Part shown: one piece after another, positions 45,994-54,715 of the stretch
How the letters are laid out: every line of letters starts with the position of its first letter
Numbering within the stretch: the stretch's first letter is position 1
Assembly: GCA_963750295.1 (NCBI GenBank)
Contig: CAVVPY010000001.1
Coordinates: 1,302,001-1,366,000, forward strand
Reading direction: 5' to 3'
DNA length: 64,000 bases
Source: CAVVPY01 sp963750295
GTDB lineage: Bacteria; Actinomycetota; Actinomycetes; Mycobacteriales; Jatrophihabitantaceae
Translations under genes and position numbers: made by a program
Notes under the pieces: generated by a model
What the model was told of the DNA's origin: nothing
What the model saw: only the letters and a program-made list of their open reading frames with translations
Database searches by the model: none

Positions 45994-46947
45994 CTACGCA
46001 GGCGCGAAGACCGACAGCAGCAGATAGGCCACGGCCGCGCACGGCAGCAGCGAATCCAAGCGATCCATCAGTCCGCCGTGGCCGGGTAGCAGGTTCCCCA
46101 TGTCCTTCAACCCCAAATCGCGTTTGATCAGTGATTCCCCGAGGTCACCGATCGTGGCGACTGCCGCGATCGCGATCCCGAACAGCAGGCCCTGCCACCA
46201 TGCTTGGTGGAAGGTCAACGTCATGAACAGCACGCCCGCGGTCGAGCAGGCGATGACCGACCCGGCGAATCCTTCCCAGGTCTTCGCCTTCGACACGATC
46301 GGCGCGAGCGGATGCTTGCCGAACAGCACGCCACTGACATACCCACCGGTGTCGCTGCACACCACAGTCGCCACGAAGGCGATCACGCGACCGGCGCCGT
46401 CGTCGGCGTGCGCCAGCAGGACGGCGAAACCGCCGAGCAGTGGGACGTACAGCAGCACGAACAGCGAGGCGCCGACCTCGCGCAGGTAGCCGTGTGCGCC
46501 GTCACCGATCCGCCAGATGAGCACGCCGCAGGCGGTGAGCAGGATTGCGACCACGAGCCCGTCCGGTCCGCGCTGCCAGGCGGCGACGAGGCTGGCCACC
46601 CCGCCGACCAGGATCGGCAGGATCGTCGGCCGGGCGCCCGAGGTGGTGATCGCGCCGGACAGTTCGATCGTCCCGTACGCGACGGCCAGCCCGACCACGA
46701 TCGCGAAACTCGGCCGGTACACGAACAGCGTGGCGATGATCAGGGCACCCAGTGCGAGTCCGACCGCGATCGCGGCGGGCAGGTTGCGCCCGGCACGTGA
46801 CGGCGCCGGCGAGTCCGCGGGGGCCGGCTCGACCCGTGCGGGCGGGGGCGCTACCGGCACGATGCGGCGCCCGCCGATGCGCCGGGCGCGGGCGGTGCCG
46901 CTCGTACCGGACCCGGTGGCCGGTGCCGCGCGCTCGTCCTCGGCCAT
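45994..46947 (-). CDS. cdsA: Phosphatidate cytidylyltransferase
   Basis: Makes CDP-diacylglycerol for phospholipid synthesis at the membrane. After a disordered Pro/Ala-rich N-terminus (about 55 residues) there are about eight hydrophobic helices. The family signature near the end reads SKAKTWEGFAGSVIACSTAG...GDLGESLIKRDLGLKDMGNLLPGHGGLMDRLDSLL, with the catalytic Asp residues. The ATG overlaps the frr stop as TGATG. Confidence 0.96.
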   Translation of the reverse strand: MAEDERAAPATGSGTSGTARARRIGGRRIVPVAPPPARVEPAPADSPAPSRAGRNLPAAIAVGLALGALIIATLFVYRPSFAIVVGLAVAYGTIELSGAITTSGARPTILPILVGGVASLVAAWQRGPDGLVVAILLTACGVLIWRIGDGAHGYLREVGASLFVLLYVPLLGGFAVLLAHADDGAGRVIAFVATVVCSDTGGYVSGVLFGKHPLAPIVSKAKTWEGFAGSVIACSTAGVLFMTLTFHQAWWQGLLFGIAIAAVATIGDLGESLIKRDLGLKDMGNLLPGHGGLMDRLDSLLPCAAVAYLLLSVFAPA

Positions 46948-47504
46948 CAGAACTCGAGCAGCTCGGCTTCCTTGGCGCGGACCGCGTCGTCCACGCCATC
47001 GGTGTAGCGGTGGGTCACCTTGTCCAACTCGCCCTCGGCCCGGTGGACGTCGTCCTCGCCGACCTCGCCGTCCTTCGCCAGCCGGTCGAGCGCGTCCTTG
47101 GCATGCCGGCGGATCGAGCGGATCGAGATCTTCGCGTCCTCGCCCTTGGCGCGCGCGACCTTGACCAGGTCCTTGCGGCGCTCCTCGGTCAGCTGGGGGA
47201 ACACGACGCGGATGATCGTGCCGTCGTTGGTCGGGTTCACGCCCAGGTCGCTGTCGCGGATGGCCTTCTCGATGGCGCCGAGCTGAGTCGGGTCGTAGGG
47301 CTTGATGACCGCCATCCGGGCCTCGGGGACGTTGACGGTCGCCAGTTGCGGGATCGGAGTCGGGGCACCGTAATAGTCGATGACGAGCCGCGCGAATGCC
47401 GACGCGTTCGCCCGGCCGGTGCGCAGGCCGCCCAGCTCGTCACGAGCCACGTGGACGGCCTTCTCCATCTTCTCTTCCGCCTCGAAGAGGGTCTCGTCGA
47501 TCAC
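46947..47504 (-). CDS. frr: Ribosome recycling factor
   Basis: Splits post-termination ribosomes together with EF-G. The 185 residues show ALELxGLRTGRAN-like LGGLRTGRANASAFARLVIDYYG, PIPQLATVNVPEARMAVIKPYD, GTIIRVVFPQLTEERRKDLVKVA and the long C-terminal helix. The start is GTG 47504. It lies 69 bases after pyrH and overlaps cdsA by one base. Confidence 0.97.
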   Translation of the reverse strand: MIDETLFEAEEKMEKAVHVARDELGGLRTGRANASAFARLVIDYYGAPTPIPQLATVNVPEARMAVIKPYDPTQLGAIEKAIRDSDLGVNPTNDGTIIRVVFPQLTEERRKDLVKVARAKGEDAKISIRSIRRHAKDALDRLAKDGEVGEDDVHRAEGELDKVTHRYTDGVDDAVRAKEAELLEF

Positions 47505-47573
47505 GGTCGATCCTTTCTCGGATGTGCACGGCCACTGGCGGCCTGGCCGTACCCGGTGGCACAGCGGGCTGGC

Positions 47574-48323
47574 TCAGCCGGTCGCGTTGACCAACGTGCC
47601 GATCTTCTCACCGCGGACGACCTTGGCAATGTTCCCGTCCTCGAGGCCGAAGACGATGATCGGCATCGCGTTGTCGCGGCACAGACTGAAGGCCGTGGCG
47701 TCAGCCACCTTCAGGCCCAGGCGCAGCACGTCGTCGTAGCTGATGGAGTCGAACCGCACGGCGTCGGGGACGACGCGGGGGTCGGCGTCGTACACGCCGT
47801 CCACCCCGTTCTTCCCGAGCAGCAGCACCGAACACCCGATCTCGAGTGCCCGCTGGGCCGCGACCGTGTCGGTGGAGAAGTACGGCAGTCCGGCCCCGGC
47901 GCCGAAGATCACGACGCGCCCCTTCTCCAGATGCCGTTCGGCACGGCGAGGGATGTAGGGCTCGGCGACCTGCCCCATCGTGATCGCAGTCTGGACGCGG
48001 GTGGGCACGCCGGCCTTTTCCAGGAAGTCCTGCAGCGCCAGGCAGTTCATCACCGTGCCGAGCATGCCCATGTAGTCGGCGCGGTCGCGGTCCATGCCGC
48101 GCTGCGACAGTTCTGCCCCGCGGAAGAAGTTGCCGCCGCCCACCACGATCGCAACCTGGGTGCCGGTGGCGACGACCTCGGCAATCTGCTGGGCGATGGA
48201 GTGCGCGACGTCCGGGTCGACGCCGATCCGGCCGCCGCCGAAGATCTCGCCGGACAGCTTCAGCAGCACCCGCGGGTACCGGACCGGTGCCGATGACGAA
48301 GCAGTCGCCGTCGATTCGGTCAT
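47574..48323 (-). CDS. pyrH: UMP kinase
   Basis: Phosphorylates UMP to UDP. The 249-residue hexameric amino-acid-kinase fold shows VLLKLSGEIFGGG, VAIVVGGGNFFRGAEL, DRDRADYMGMLGTVMNCLAL, FGAGAGLPYFSTDTVAAQRA and LLGKNGVDGVYDADPR. A Ser/Thr-rich N-terminal tail (MTESTATASSSAPVR) precedes the core. It lies 52 bases after tsf. Confidence 0.97.
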   Translation of the reverse strand: MTESTATASSSAPVRYPRVLLKLSGEIFGGGRIGVDPDVAHSIAQQIAEVVATGTQVAIVVGGGNFFRGAELSQRGMDRDRADYMGMLGTVMNCLALQDFLEKAGVPTRVQTAITMGQVAEPYIPRRAERHLEKGRVVIFGAGAGLPYFSTDTVAAQRALEIGCSVLLLGKNGVDGVYDADPRVVPDAVRFDSISYDDVLRLGLKVADATAFSLCRDNAMPIIVFGLEDGNIAKVVRGEKIGTLVNATG

Positions 48324-48375
48324 CTGTGGCGACTCCTCTCGTCGGTGCCCGGTCGGGGAAACCCTAGCGGGCGGC

Positions 48376-49197
48376 TCAGACCGTGCCGACCTCGAAGTGA
48401 GCGAAGCGGGTGATACTCACGCCGGCCTCGTCGAGCAGGGCCTTGACCGACTTCTTGTTGTCGACGACCGATGCCTGCTCGAGCAGCACGTTGTTCTTGT
48501 AATAGCCGTTGACGCTGCCTTCGACGATCTTGGGCAGGGCCTGCTCGGGCTTGCCGTCCTCGCGCGCCTTGGCCTCGGCGACGCGCCGCTCGGTCTCGAC
48601 CACGTCGCTCGGAACCTCGTCGCGGGTCAGGTACGCCGGCCGCATCGCGGCGACCTGCATGGCGGCGGTACGCGCGGCGGTCACGTCGCCACCGTCGAAC
48701 TGTACGAGCACGCCGACCTGCGGCGGCAGGTCCTTGGCCTTGCGGTGCAGGTAGGTGGCCACCTGGCCGTCGAGCTTGACCGCGCGGCGCAGTTCGAGCT
48801 TCTCGCCGATGACCGCGGCCAGCGCCTCGATGTTCTCGGCAACCGTGCGCCCGTCACGGAGGGTCTCGGCAAGCAGCGCGTCCCGGTCGGTGGCCGAGGA
48901 TCCGGCGAAGTGCGCGACGATGTCGCCCGCCAGGGTCTGGAACTGCTCGTTCTTCGCCACGAAGTCGGTCTCTGAGGCGAGTTCGATCATCGCGCCCTCG
49001 GCCGCGGCGACGAGGCCGTTGGCCGCGTGGCGCTCGGCGCCTCGCTTGGCGGCCTTGGCCTCGCCCTTGATGCGCAGCACCTCGAGCGCCTTGTCGTAGT
49101 CGCCTTCGGCCTCTTCGAGGGCCCTCTTGCACTCCATCATGCCGGCGCCGGTGGCGTCGCGGAGCTTCTTCACGTCAGCGGCGGTGAAGCCTGCCAT
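48376..49197 (-). CDS. tsf: Elongation factor Ts
   Basis: Nucleotide exchange factor for EF-Tu. The 273 residues begin MAGFTAADVKKLRDATGAGMMECKRALEEAEGDYDKALEVLR (UBA-like N-terminal domain). The core follows with ELASETDFVAKNEQF (the TDFV motif that contacts EF-Tu), and PKIVEGSVNGYYKNNVLLEQ. It lies 70 bases after rpsB. Confidence 0.98.
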   Translation of the reverse strand: MAGFTAADVKKLRDATGAGMMECKRALEEAEGDYDKALEVLRIKGEAKAAKRGAERHAANGLVAAAEGAMIELASETDFVAKNEQFQTLAGDIVAHFAGSSATDRDALLAETLRDGRTVAENIEALAAVIGEKLELRRAVKLDGQVATYLHRKAKDLPPQVGVLVQFDGGDVTAARTAAMQVAAMRPAYLTRDEVPSDVVETERRVAEAKAREDGKPEQALPKIVEGSVNGYYKNNVLLEQASVVDNKKSVKALLDEAGVSITRFAHFEVGTV

Positions 49198-49267
49198 CTC
49201 TGATCTTGTCCGTTCTCGTGTCGGGTGTCTCGCGTCGGGTTGGGCGGACGCGATCGGTCACGCTGGG

Positions 49268-50215
49268 TCAGGACGCTGGCGTCTCGTCCGCAGCTTCGGC
49301 GGGCGCAGCCTCAGCGACCGGCGCAGCCTCAGCGACCGGCGCAGCCTCAGCGACCGGCGCAGCCTCAGCGACCGGCGCAGCTTCGGCGGGCGCGGCCTCA
49401 GCCGATCCGGCGGGCTTGAGCAGCTCGCGCTCCCACTCGGGCATCGGCTCGTCGGCGGCGAGCTGGCCGCCGGCGAGGGCGGCACCCTCGGCCGGCTTCT
49501 CGTCCCGTCCGGCATTGGCCGCGGCAGCCGCCCGCGAAACCAGACCGTCGGCAACGGCGTCGGCGATGACCCGCGTCAGCAGGGCTGCGCTTCGGATCGC
49601 GTCGTCGTTGCCCGGGATCTTGTACTCGACCTCGTCCGGGTCGCAGTTGGTGTCGAGGATCGCGATGACCGGGATGCCGAGCTTGTGCGCCTCGCCGACC
49701 GCGATGTGTTCCTTCTTCGTGTCGACGATCCAGATCGCACTCGGGACTCGCGCCATGTCGCGGATACCGCCCAGGATGCGCTCAAGCTTGTCCTTCTCGC
49801 GCTGGAGCATCAACTGCTCCTTCTTGGTGGCGGTGCCTTCCCAGCCGGCCTGCTCCATCGACTCGAGATCCTTCATCCGCTCGAGCCGCTTGTGGACGGT
49901 CTGGAAGTTGGTGAGCATGCCACCTAGCCAGCGCTGGTTCACGTACGGCATGCCGACGCGGGTCGCCTGCTCGGCGATCGAGCCCTGGGCCTGCTTCTTG
50001 GTGCCGACGAACAGCACGGTGCCGCCGTGGGCGACGGTTTCCTTGACGAAGTCGTAGGCCCGGTCGATGTAGGACAGCGTCTGGTGCAGGTCGATGATGT
50101 AGAGCCCGTTGCGCTCGGTGAGGATGAAGCGCTTCATCTTCGGGTTCCAGCGGCGGGTCTGGTGTCCGAAGTGGACGCCCGCTTCGAGCATTTCCTTCAT
50201 CGTGACGACGGCCAT
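49268..50215 (-). CDS. rpsB: Ribosomal protein S2 with repetitive C-terminal tail
   Basis: A small-subunit protein of 315 residues starting MAVVTMKEMLEAGVHFGHQTRRWNPKM, then YIIDLHQTL, FVGTKKQAQ, YVNQRWLGGMLTN and ILDTNCDPDEVEY. The S2 core ends near residue 230. The remaining about 75 residues are Ala/Glu/Pro-rich with four EAAPVA repeats. Such tails are common in actinobacterial S2. ATG 50215 follows GAGGAGAACG about 10 bases earlier; residues upstream of it are not S2-like. Confidence 0.97.
   Translation of the reverse strand: MAVVTMKEMLEAGVHFGHQTRRWNPKMKRFILTERNGLYIIDLHQTLSYIDRAYDFVKETVAHGGTVLFVGTKKQAQGSIAEQATRVGMPYVNQRWLGGMLTNFQTVHKRLERMKDLESMEQAGWEGTATKKEQLMLQREKDKLERILGGIRDMARVPSAIWIVDTKKEHIAVGEAHKLGIPVIAILDTNCDPDEVEYKIPGNDDAIRSAALLTRVIADAVADGLVSRAAAAANAGRDEKPAEGAALAGGQLAADEPMPEWERELLKPAGSAEAAPAEAAPVAEAAPVAEAAPVAEAAPVAEAAPAEAADETPAS
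49303..49374. repeat. Four perfect 18-bp tandem repeats in rpsB
   Basis: gcgcagcctcagcgaccg occurs four times in a row without a mismatch. Each unit encodes six residues (AEAAPV phase) of the S2 tail. The in-frame unit length means copy number can change without breaking the gene. Confidence 0.95.
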
Positions 50216-50477
50216 GCCGGTCGTTCTCCTCTGTACTTCAGGCGCGCCTGGCTCGGCCGGCGCGCAGCCTCGGTTCGTTGCAGGCGTCCCGGGTGGGATG
50301 CCTGCCCTGGTGCCCGGTGTCGCGGCCAGTCCACCGCTGCCGATGTCATGGGTAGCCCATCGACGCACGGACCGAGGCTGGCCGCCTACCGCACAGGGGG
50401 TGCGGCGGACACGCGAATTCAGCCCGCTGTCGCGAGCTGTCCGCCCAGTCTAACCCCTCGCGGCCTAGGCTCCGCCC
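50216..50477. promoter_or_regulatory. Intergenic region between rpsB and the hydrolase gene
   Basis: Divergent control region. Towards the hydrolase, TAGGCT (50466-50471) ends 6 bases before its ATG, which fits a leaderless start. Towards rpsB, TAGACT (50452-50447, minus strand) is a likely -10; the -35 is poor. The rpsB leader would be about 230 bases. Apart from GC-rich inverted segments I see no recognisable riboswitch or gene in it. Confidence 0.45.
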
Positions 50478-51308
50478 ATGAGCGCCACGCCGATCACAGT
50501 GCCGGCCAACGGGCTGCTGTTCACCGGCCTGGAGTGGGGCCCGCCGGAAGGCCCAGCCGTCTTGCTGCTGCACGGGTTCCCACAGCACTGCACCTCGTGG
50601 GCGGCTGTCGCCTCCCGGCTGGCCGAGGCCGGCATCCACTCGATCGCCCTCGACCAGCGTGGCTACTCCCCCGGGGCTCGGCCGCCGGACGTGGCCTCCT
50701 ACGCGCTGCGGCACGCGGTCGCCGACGCCGTCGCCATGATCGACTGGCTGGGCGGCACGCTGCACCTGGCCGGGCATGACTGGGGTGGCGTTGTCGGCTG
50801 GCAGGTTGCCGCCCGCTACCCGTCCCGGCTGCTGTCGTGGACCGCAGTCTCGACGCCCGAACCGTCCGCGTTGCACGAGGCGATCGCGAACGACGCGACG
50901 CAGCGGGACCAGTTCGGGTACATGCACGGCCTGCGTGCCCCGGACGCCGAGGTCGCGCTCCTGGCCGACGACGGGGCCCGGCTGCGGGCGTTCTACGACG
51001 GCCGCGTGGTCGACGAGGACGAGACGGTCGCGTTCTTCCACCAGCCGGGCGCATTGACCGGCGCGCTGAACTGGTACCGGGCCATGTCGCGGGCCGATGC
51101 CGAACCGCTCGGGCCGGTGACCGTCCCGACGAGCTATGTGTGGGGCAGCGCGGACCTCGCCTTCGGCCGGGGAGCCGCGGAGGCAACGGGACGGTTCGTG
51201 AACGCGGCCTACCAGTTCGTGCCGTTGGACGGGGCCACGCACTGGCTTCTCGACGAGGCGCCGGACACCGTCGCCGCGGTGATTGCCGAACGGGTGCTCG
51301 ACGGCTGA
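50478..51308 (+). CDS. Alpha/beta hydrolase, epoxide hydrolase-like
   Basis: A 276-residue enzyme with LLLHGFPQHCTSW (oxyanion region), IALDQRGYSPGARP and the nucleophile elbow AGHDWGGVVGW. There an Asp takes the place of Ser, as in epoxide hydrolases and haloalkane dehalogenases. The charge-relay His is in DGATHWLLDEAPD. The HGFP and DQRGYSPGARP pattern is common in actinobacterial epoxide-hydrolase-like proteins. It is the only plus-strand gene in this stretch and converges with the LuxR regulator. The substrate is unknown. Confidence 0.87.
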   Translation: MSATPITVPANGLLFTGLEWGPPEGPAVLLLHGFPQHCTSWAAVASRLAEAGIHSIALDQRGYSPGARPPDVASYALRHAVADAVAMIDWLGGTLHLAGHDWGGVVGWQVAARYPSRLLSWTAVSTPEPSALHEAIANDATQRDQFGYMHGLRAPDAEVALLADDGARLRAFYDGRVVDEDETVAFFHQPGALTGALNWYRAMSRADAEPLGPVTVPTSYVWGSADLAFGRGAAEATGRFVNAAYQFVPLDGATHWLLDEAPDTVAAVIAERVLDG

Positions 51309-51340
51309 GCCCTGGCTGGGTCGGCGGGGCGAGTGCGCGG

Positions 51341-54313
51341 TCAGGCGCGATCGCGGGCGAGCGCAGCGGCCTCGGCTCGGCTGCGAACCTCGAGCTTGGC
51401 CAGGATGTTCGACACGTGCACGCTGACGGTCTTCTCGCTGATGTAGAGCTGGGTGGCGATCTGCCGGTTGGTACGGGCGTGGACGAGCAGGTTGAGCACC
51501 TCGTTCTCGCGCTCGGTCAGGGCCTCGAAACCGCACGGCTTGACCGTGCGTCCGGGCCCGGCCGAGGATCCGAGTCTGCGCAGATCGTCCAGGATCGGCC
51601 GGGCATCCATGGTTCGGGCCGCGGCACGCGCGAGGTCGGCCTGCTCAGCGGCCTCCGCGGTGCGTCCGGCGGCGCGCAGCACCTCGGCGTAGCGGACCCG
51701 GGCCCGGGTCGCCTCGACCACGTTGCCGTAGCCGAACGCCTCGACGGCATCGCGCCAGGCGGCCAGGTGGTCCTCCTCGCCCGGTGCGTCGTCGGTGCCC
51801 GCGATCCAGCGCAGCCTCGCCCACTCGGCGTCCAGCCGGGCCAGCCAGGCCAGCGCCTCGAGACCCAACGGTCGTGCGGGCGACCCACCCACCTCGCCGG
51901 TGTGCCGGCCGGCTGCGACATAGCTGGCCGCGCGCTCGACCAGTTCGCGGCGGCGGGCATCCGGTGAGGTCGCGGCTTCGGCCGCGCAGGCCATGACGCC
52001 GAGGGCGCTGATGTGGATCCGGGCGAGGAACCACTCGTCGTCCCAGATGTCGGACAGGAATTCGATCGCCTCGTCGATCAGGGCGGCCGCATCATCGGCG
52101 CGGCCCTGCACCACCAATGACTCGAGCATGGCCAGCACGCTGTCGTGGGCGACCAGGCTCTCGCGGTCCCACCAGGGACGCAGCGCGCGCCCGGTCTCGA
52201 CCACCCCGGCCTCCCCACGTCCGGCGCGGACGGCGAGGGCGGCGGAGGTCAGCCGCGCCTCGGCGAACGCCGTCGGCGACTCGCCGCTGGTGTCGAGCGT
52301 GCTTAGCGCGCCGTCCCAGTCACCGCGTGCGTACCGAGCGCGCCCGGCCGCGGCGCGGGCGTGCAGCGCGACGAGGGCCCACGGCCGACCAGCCTCGTGG
52401 GATCGGCGGGCGGCATGCTCGTAGGCCGCCTGCGCGTGCGCGAGGTCGCCGACTTCGAGGTAGATGCCGCCCAGGTTGTACCGGCTGCGGATCTCGGGCC
52501 CGGACTGCCCGGCGGCCTGGGCGTCATCGGCGACACTCTGCAGTCGCGCAAGCACCTCGGCCGGATCTTTGACCCGTCGTTCGAGCAGGGTCAACGTCGT
52601 CTGTGCGTCGGCCAGTTCGGCCGGTCGGTCGAGCGCGCGGGCGATCTCGATCGCTTCAGCTGCCCACCGCTCGGACTCGGCCTGCTGCCCGACGATCAAG
52701 GTGAGGCGCGCGTGCAGGGCCGCAGCCCGGGCACGGAACGCGGTGGGTTCGGGACCGATCAGGCGCAGCGCCTCGGCAGTGGCGCGCAGCGGCGTCTCGT
52801 CGAACTCGGTGTCGATCGCGGCAGCGGCGACGGCGACGTTCAACTGGGCGCGGGTCATCGGCCCGGCGTCAGCGGGCAAGGCGTCCAGTGCCTGCCTGGC
52901 CAACCGCTCGCCGCGGTTCGCATGCCCGGCGGCGACGGCCGCATCGACCAGGGACACGACGACAGCGGTGGTGTCGTCCGCAGCCGGAACCCGATCGGCG
53001 AGTTCGAGCGCGGCCTCGTAGTGCTGCATCGCTTCGCGAGGGGCCGCGACAGCCATCGCGGCGTCACCGGCGCGGATGCTCGCCGCGTACGCGGTCGCGT
53101 AGTCGTGTGACGCGCGGGCGTGCCGAGCGAGTTCGGCGGCGGTGCGGTCATCACGAGCGGCCACCACCGACGCGTACGCGGCGTGCAGGCGCACCCGCTC
53201 GCCGGGCAGCAGGTCGTCATAGACCGCTTCGGCCAGCAGCGCGTGGCGGAAGGTGTAACCGCGTCCACTCGGAGTCACCTGCAGGATGTGCGCGTCGAAG
53301 GCCTCACGTAGCGCCTGGTCGAGCTGGCCGGGCGGTACGTCGGCCACGGCGGCCAGGATCTCGTGCGACACCCGGCGGCCGGCGACCGCGGCCACCCGGA
53401 CGAGGTGCCGCGCTGCGTCCGAGAGCCGGTCGAGGCGGACCAGCAGCAGGTCGGCAAGCTGCCACGGCAGTTGTTGCAGGCCGGCGTACTGCTCGGCGGC
53501 GGCGACCAGTTCCTCGGCGAAGAACGGGTTGCCGTCGGCTCGCCGGACGATCGAGGCGACATCGGACTCGGCGAGCGGGGCGTCCTCGGTCGCTCGGACC
53601 AGGGCGCGCATGTGCTCGGGGCCGAGCGGGTTGAGTTGGACGCGCGCGACACTCGGCAGCCGGGCCCATTCGGCCAGCGTGGGCCGCAGCGGGTGGCGGC
53701 GGTGCAGATCATCGCTGCGATAGCTCGCGATGACCGCGAGGTGCTCACCCTGCAGCCGGGCGAACAGGTAACCGAGCAGGTCGCGGGTCGCCTGGTCGGC
53801 CCAGTGGACGTCCTCGACGAGCAGCACCACCGGCTGCTTGTCGGCGAGTTGGGTGAGCGCGGCCAGCACCGACGCGAACAGTTCGCCGCGGCCGATGCGG
53901 TCGTCGGCGTCGTGGGGGGCCCGGCCGGGCAGCAACCGCTCGATAGCCGGGTGGGCGACGAGCAGGGTCTCGATGAGCTCCGGTTGCTCGCCGGCAAGGC
54001 GGGCGAAGGCTTCGCTGAACGGCAGATAGGGCGGCGGGGCGTCGCCGAGGTCGACGCAGTGCCCGATGACGCTAAGAAGTCCGCGCTCGGTCGCCATCGA
54101 GATGACCTCGGCGAGCAGGCGGGTCTTGCCAACACCGGCGTCGCCGGCCAGGACCACTGCCGATGCGGTGCCGTCAGCGGCCTGATCGAGCGCGCGCGTC
54201 AGCGCGGCGAGCTCGTCGACTCGCCCGACAAGTGGCGCAGCAGTGCGGGGCACGAAGCCATCTTCGTACCCCGCACCGACATCGCGAAGCCCAACAGCGC
54301 CCAGGGCGGGCAC
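51341..54313 (-). CDS. Large ATP-binding LuxR-family transcriptional regulator
   Basis: A 990-residue regulator of the LAL/MalT-like type. The AAA/NACHT-type ATPase near the N-terminus has PLVGRVDELAALTRAL, Walker A VVLAGDAGVGKTRLL and Walker B PVVLLVEDVHWADQATRDLL. A long TPR-like helical middle follows (about 400-900). The C-terminal LuxR helix-turn-helix reads LTERENEVLNLLVHARTNRQIATQLYISEKTVSVHVSNILAKL. The start is GTG 54313, 6 bases after the stop of the 48-codon gene, or GTG 54253 (VPRTAAPLVGR). The inducer and targets are unknown; the convergent hydrolase gene is a possible target. Confidence 0.93.
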   Translation of the reverse strand: MPALGAVGLRDVGAGYEDGFVPRTAAPLVGRVDELAALTRALDQAADGTASAVVLAGDAGVGKTRLLAEVISMATERGLLSVIGHCVDLGDAPPPYLPFSEAFARLAGEQPELIETLLVAHPAIERLLPGRAPHDADDRIGRGELFASVLAALTQLADKQPVVLLVEDVHWADQATRDLLGYLFARLQGEHLAVIASYRSDDLHRRHPLRPTLAEWARLPSVARVQLNPLGPEHMRALVRATEDAPLAESDVASIVRRADGNPFFAEELVAAAEQYAGLQQLPWQLADLLLVRLDRLSDAARHLVRVAAVAGRRVSHEILAAVADVPPGQLDQALREAFDAHILQVTPSGRGYTFRHALLAEAVYDDLLPGERVRLHAAYASVVAARDDRTAAELARHARASHDYATAYAASIRAGDAAMAVAAPREAMQHYEAALELADRVPAADDTTAVVVSLVDAAVAAGHANRGERLARQALDALPADAGPMTRAQLNVAVAAAAIDTEFDETPLRATAEALRLIGPEPTAFRARAAALHARLTLIVGQQAESERWAAEAIEIARALDRPAELADAQTTLTLLERRVKDPAEVLARLQSVADDAQAAGQSGPEIRSRYNLGGIYLEVGDLAHAQAAYEHAARRSHEAGRPWALVALHARAAAGRARYARGDWDGALSTLDTSGESPTAFAEARLTSAALAVRAGRGEAGVVETGRALRPWWDRESLVAHDSVLAMLESLVVQGRADDAAALIDEAIEFLSDIWDDEWFLARIHISALGVMACAAEAATSPDARRRELVERAASYVAAGRHTGEVGGSPARPLGLEALAWLARLDAEWARLRWIAGTDDAPGEEDHLAAWRDAVEAFGYGNVVEATRARVRYAEVLRAAGRTAEAAEQADLARAAARTMDARPILDDLRRLGSSAGPGRTVKPCGFEALTERENEVLNLLVHARTNRQIATQLYISEKTVSVHVSNILAKLEVRSRAEAAALARDRA

Positions 54314-54319
54314 GGCGGC

Positions 54320-54466
54320 CTACCGGTTGCCGCGGACGGTCCGGTTCGCGCGGCGCGAACGCCAGCGCGGCAACGGGTGGGTGGCGCCGCGGTCACTGAG
54401 CTGCTCGCGGCGGTAGGCGAGCTCAGCCGCACGTACGTCCGGGTTCAGGTTGTGGAGGTCACTCAT
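54320..54466 (-). CDS. Small 48-residue basic protein upstream of the LuxR regulator
   Basis: I do not recognise a family. The frame starts ATG 54466 with a strong ribosome-binding site (GAAGGAGAACGACC before ATG) and reads MSDLHNLNPDVRAAELAYRR, then EQLSDRGATHPLPRWRSRRA and NRTVRGNR to a TAG stop. The N-terminal half is predicted helical; the C-terminal half is rich in Arg and probably binds RNA, DNA or acidic lipids. It ends 6 bases before the LuxR start, suggesting translational coupling. It was missed by a 60-residue cut-off. Confidence 0.7.
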   Translation of the reverse strand: MSDLHNLNPDVRAAELAYRREQLSDRGATHPLPRWRSRRANRTVRGNR

Positions 54467-54715
54467 GGTCGTTCTCCTTCGATCTCAGCCCGTCGGCCCT
54501 GTTCGGCCGGGTTGGGCTGGTCGTGCACCACTTACAGTGCGCGTCTGAGGGGGCCCCGGGCATCGGGACAAGTGCGTATCTGCGCTCGGCCGATGACCTG
54601 GCAACCCTTAGCCGTGCGGTCGGTCCCTTAGTCAGGCTGTGGACGGCCGGCGCCGTCGTCCACAGCTGGCGCGTCCGGCCCGCCCGCAGCCGTCCGGACG
54701 GCAGGCTTGAGCGCC

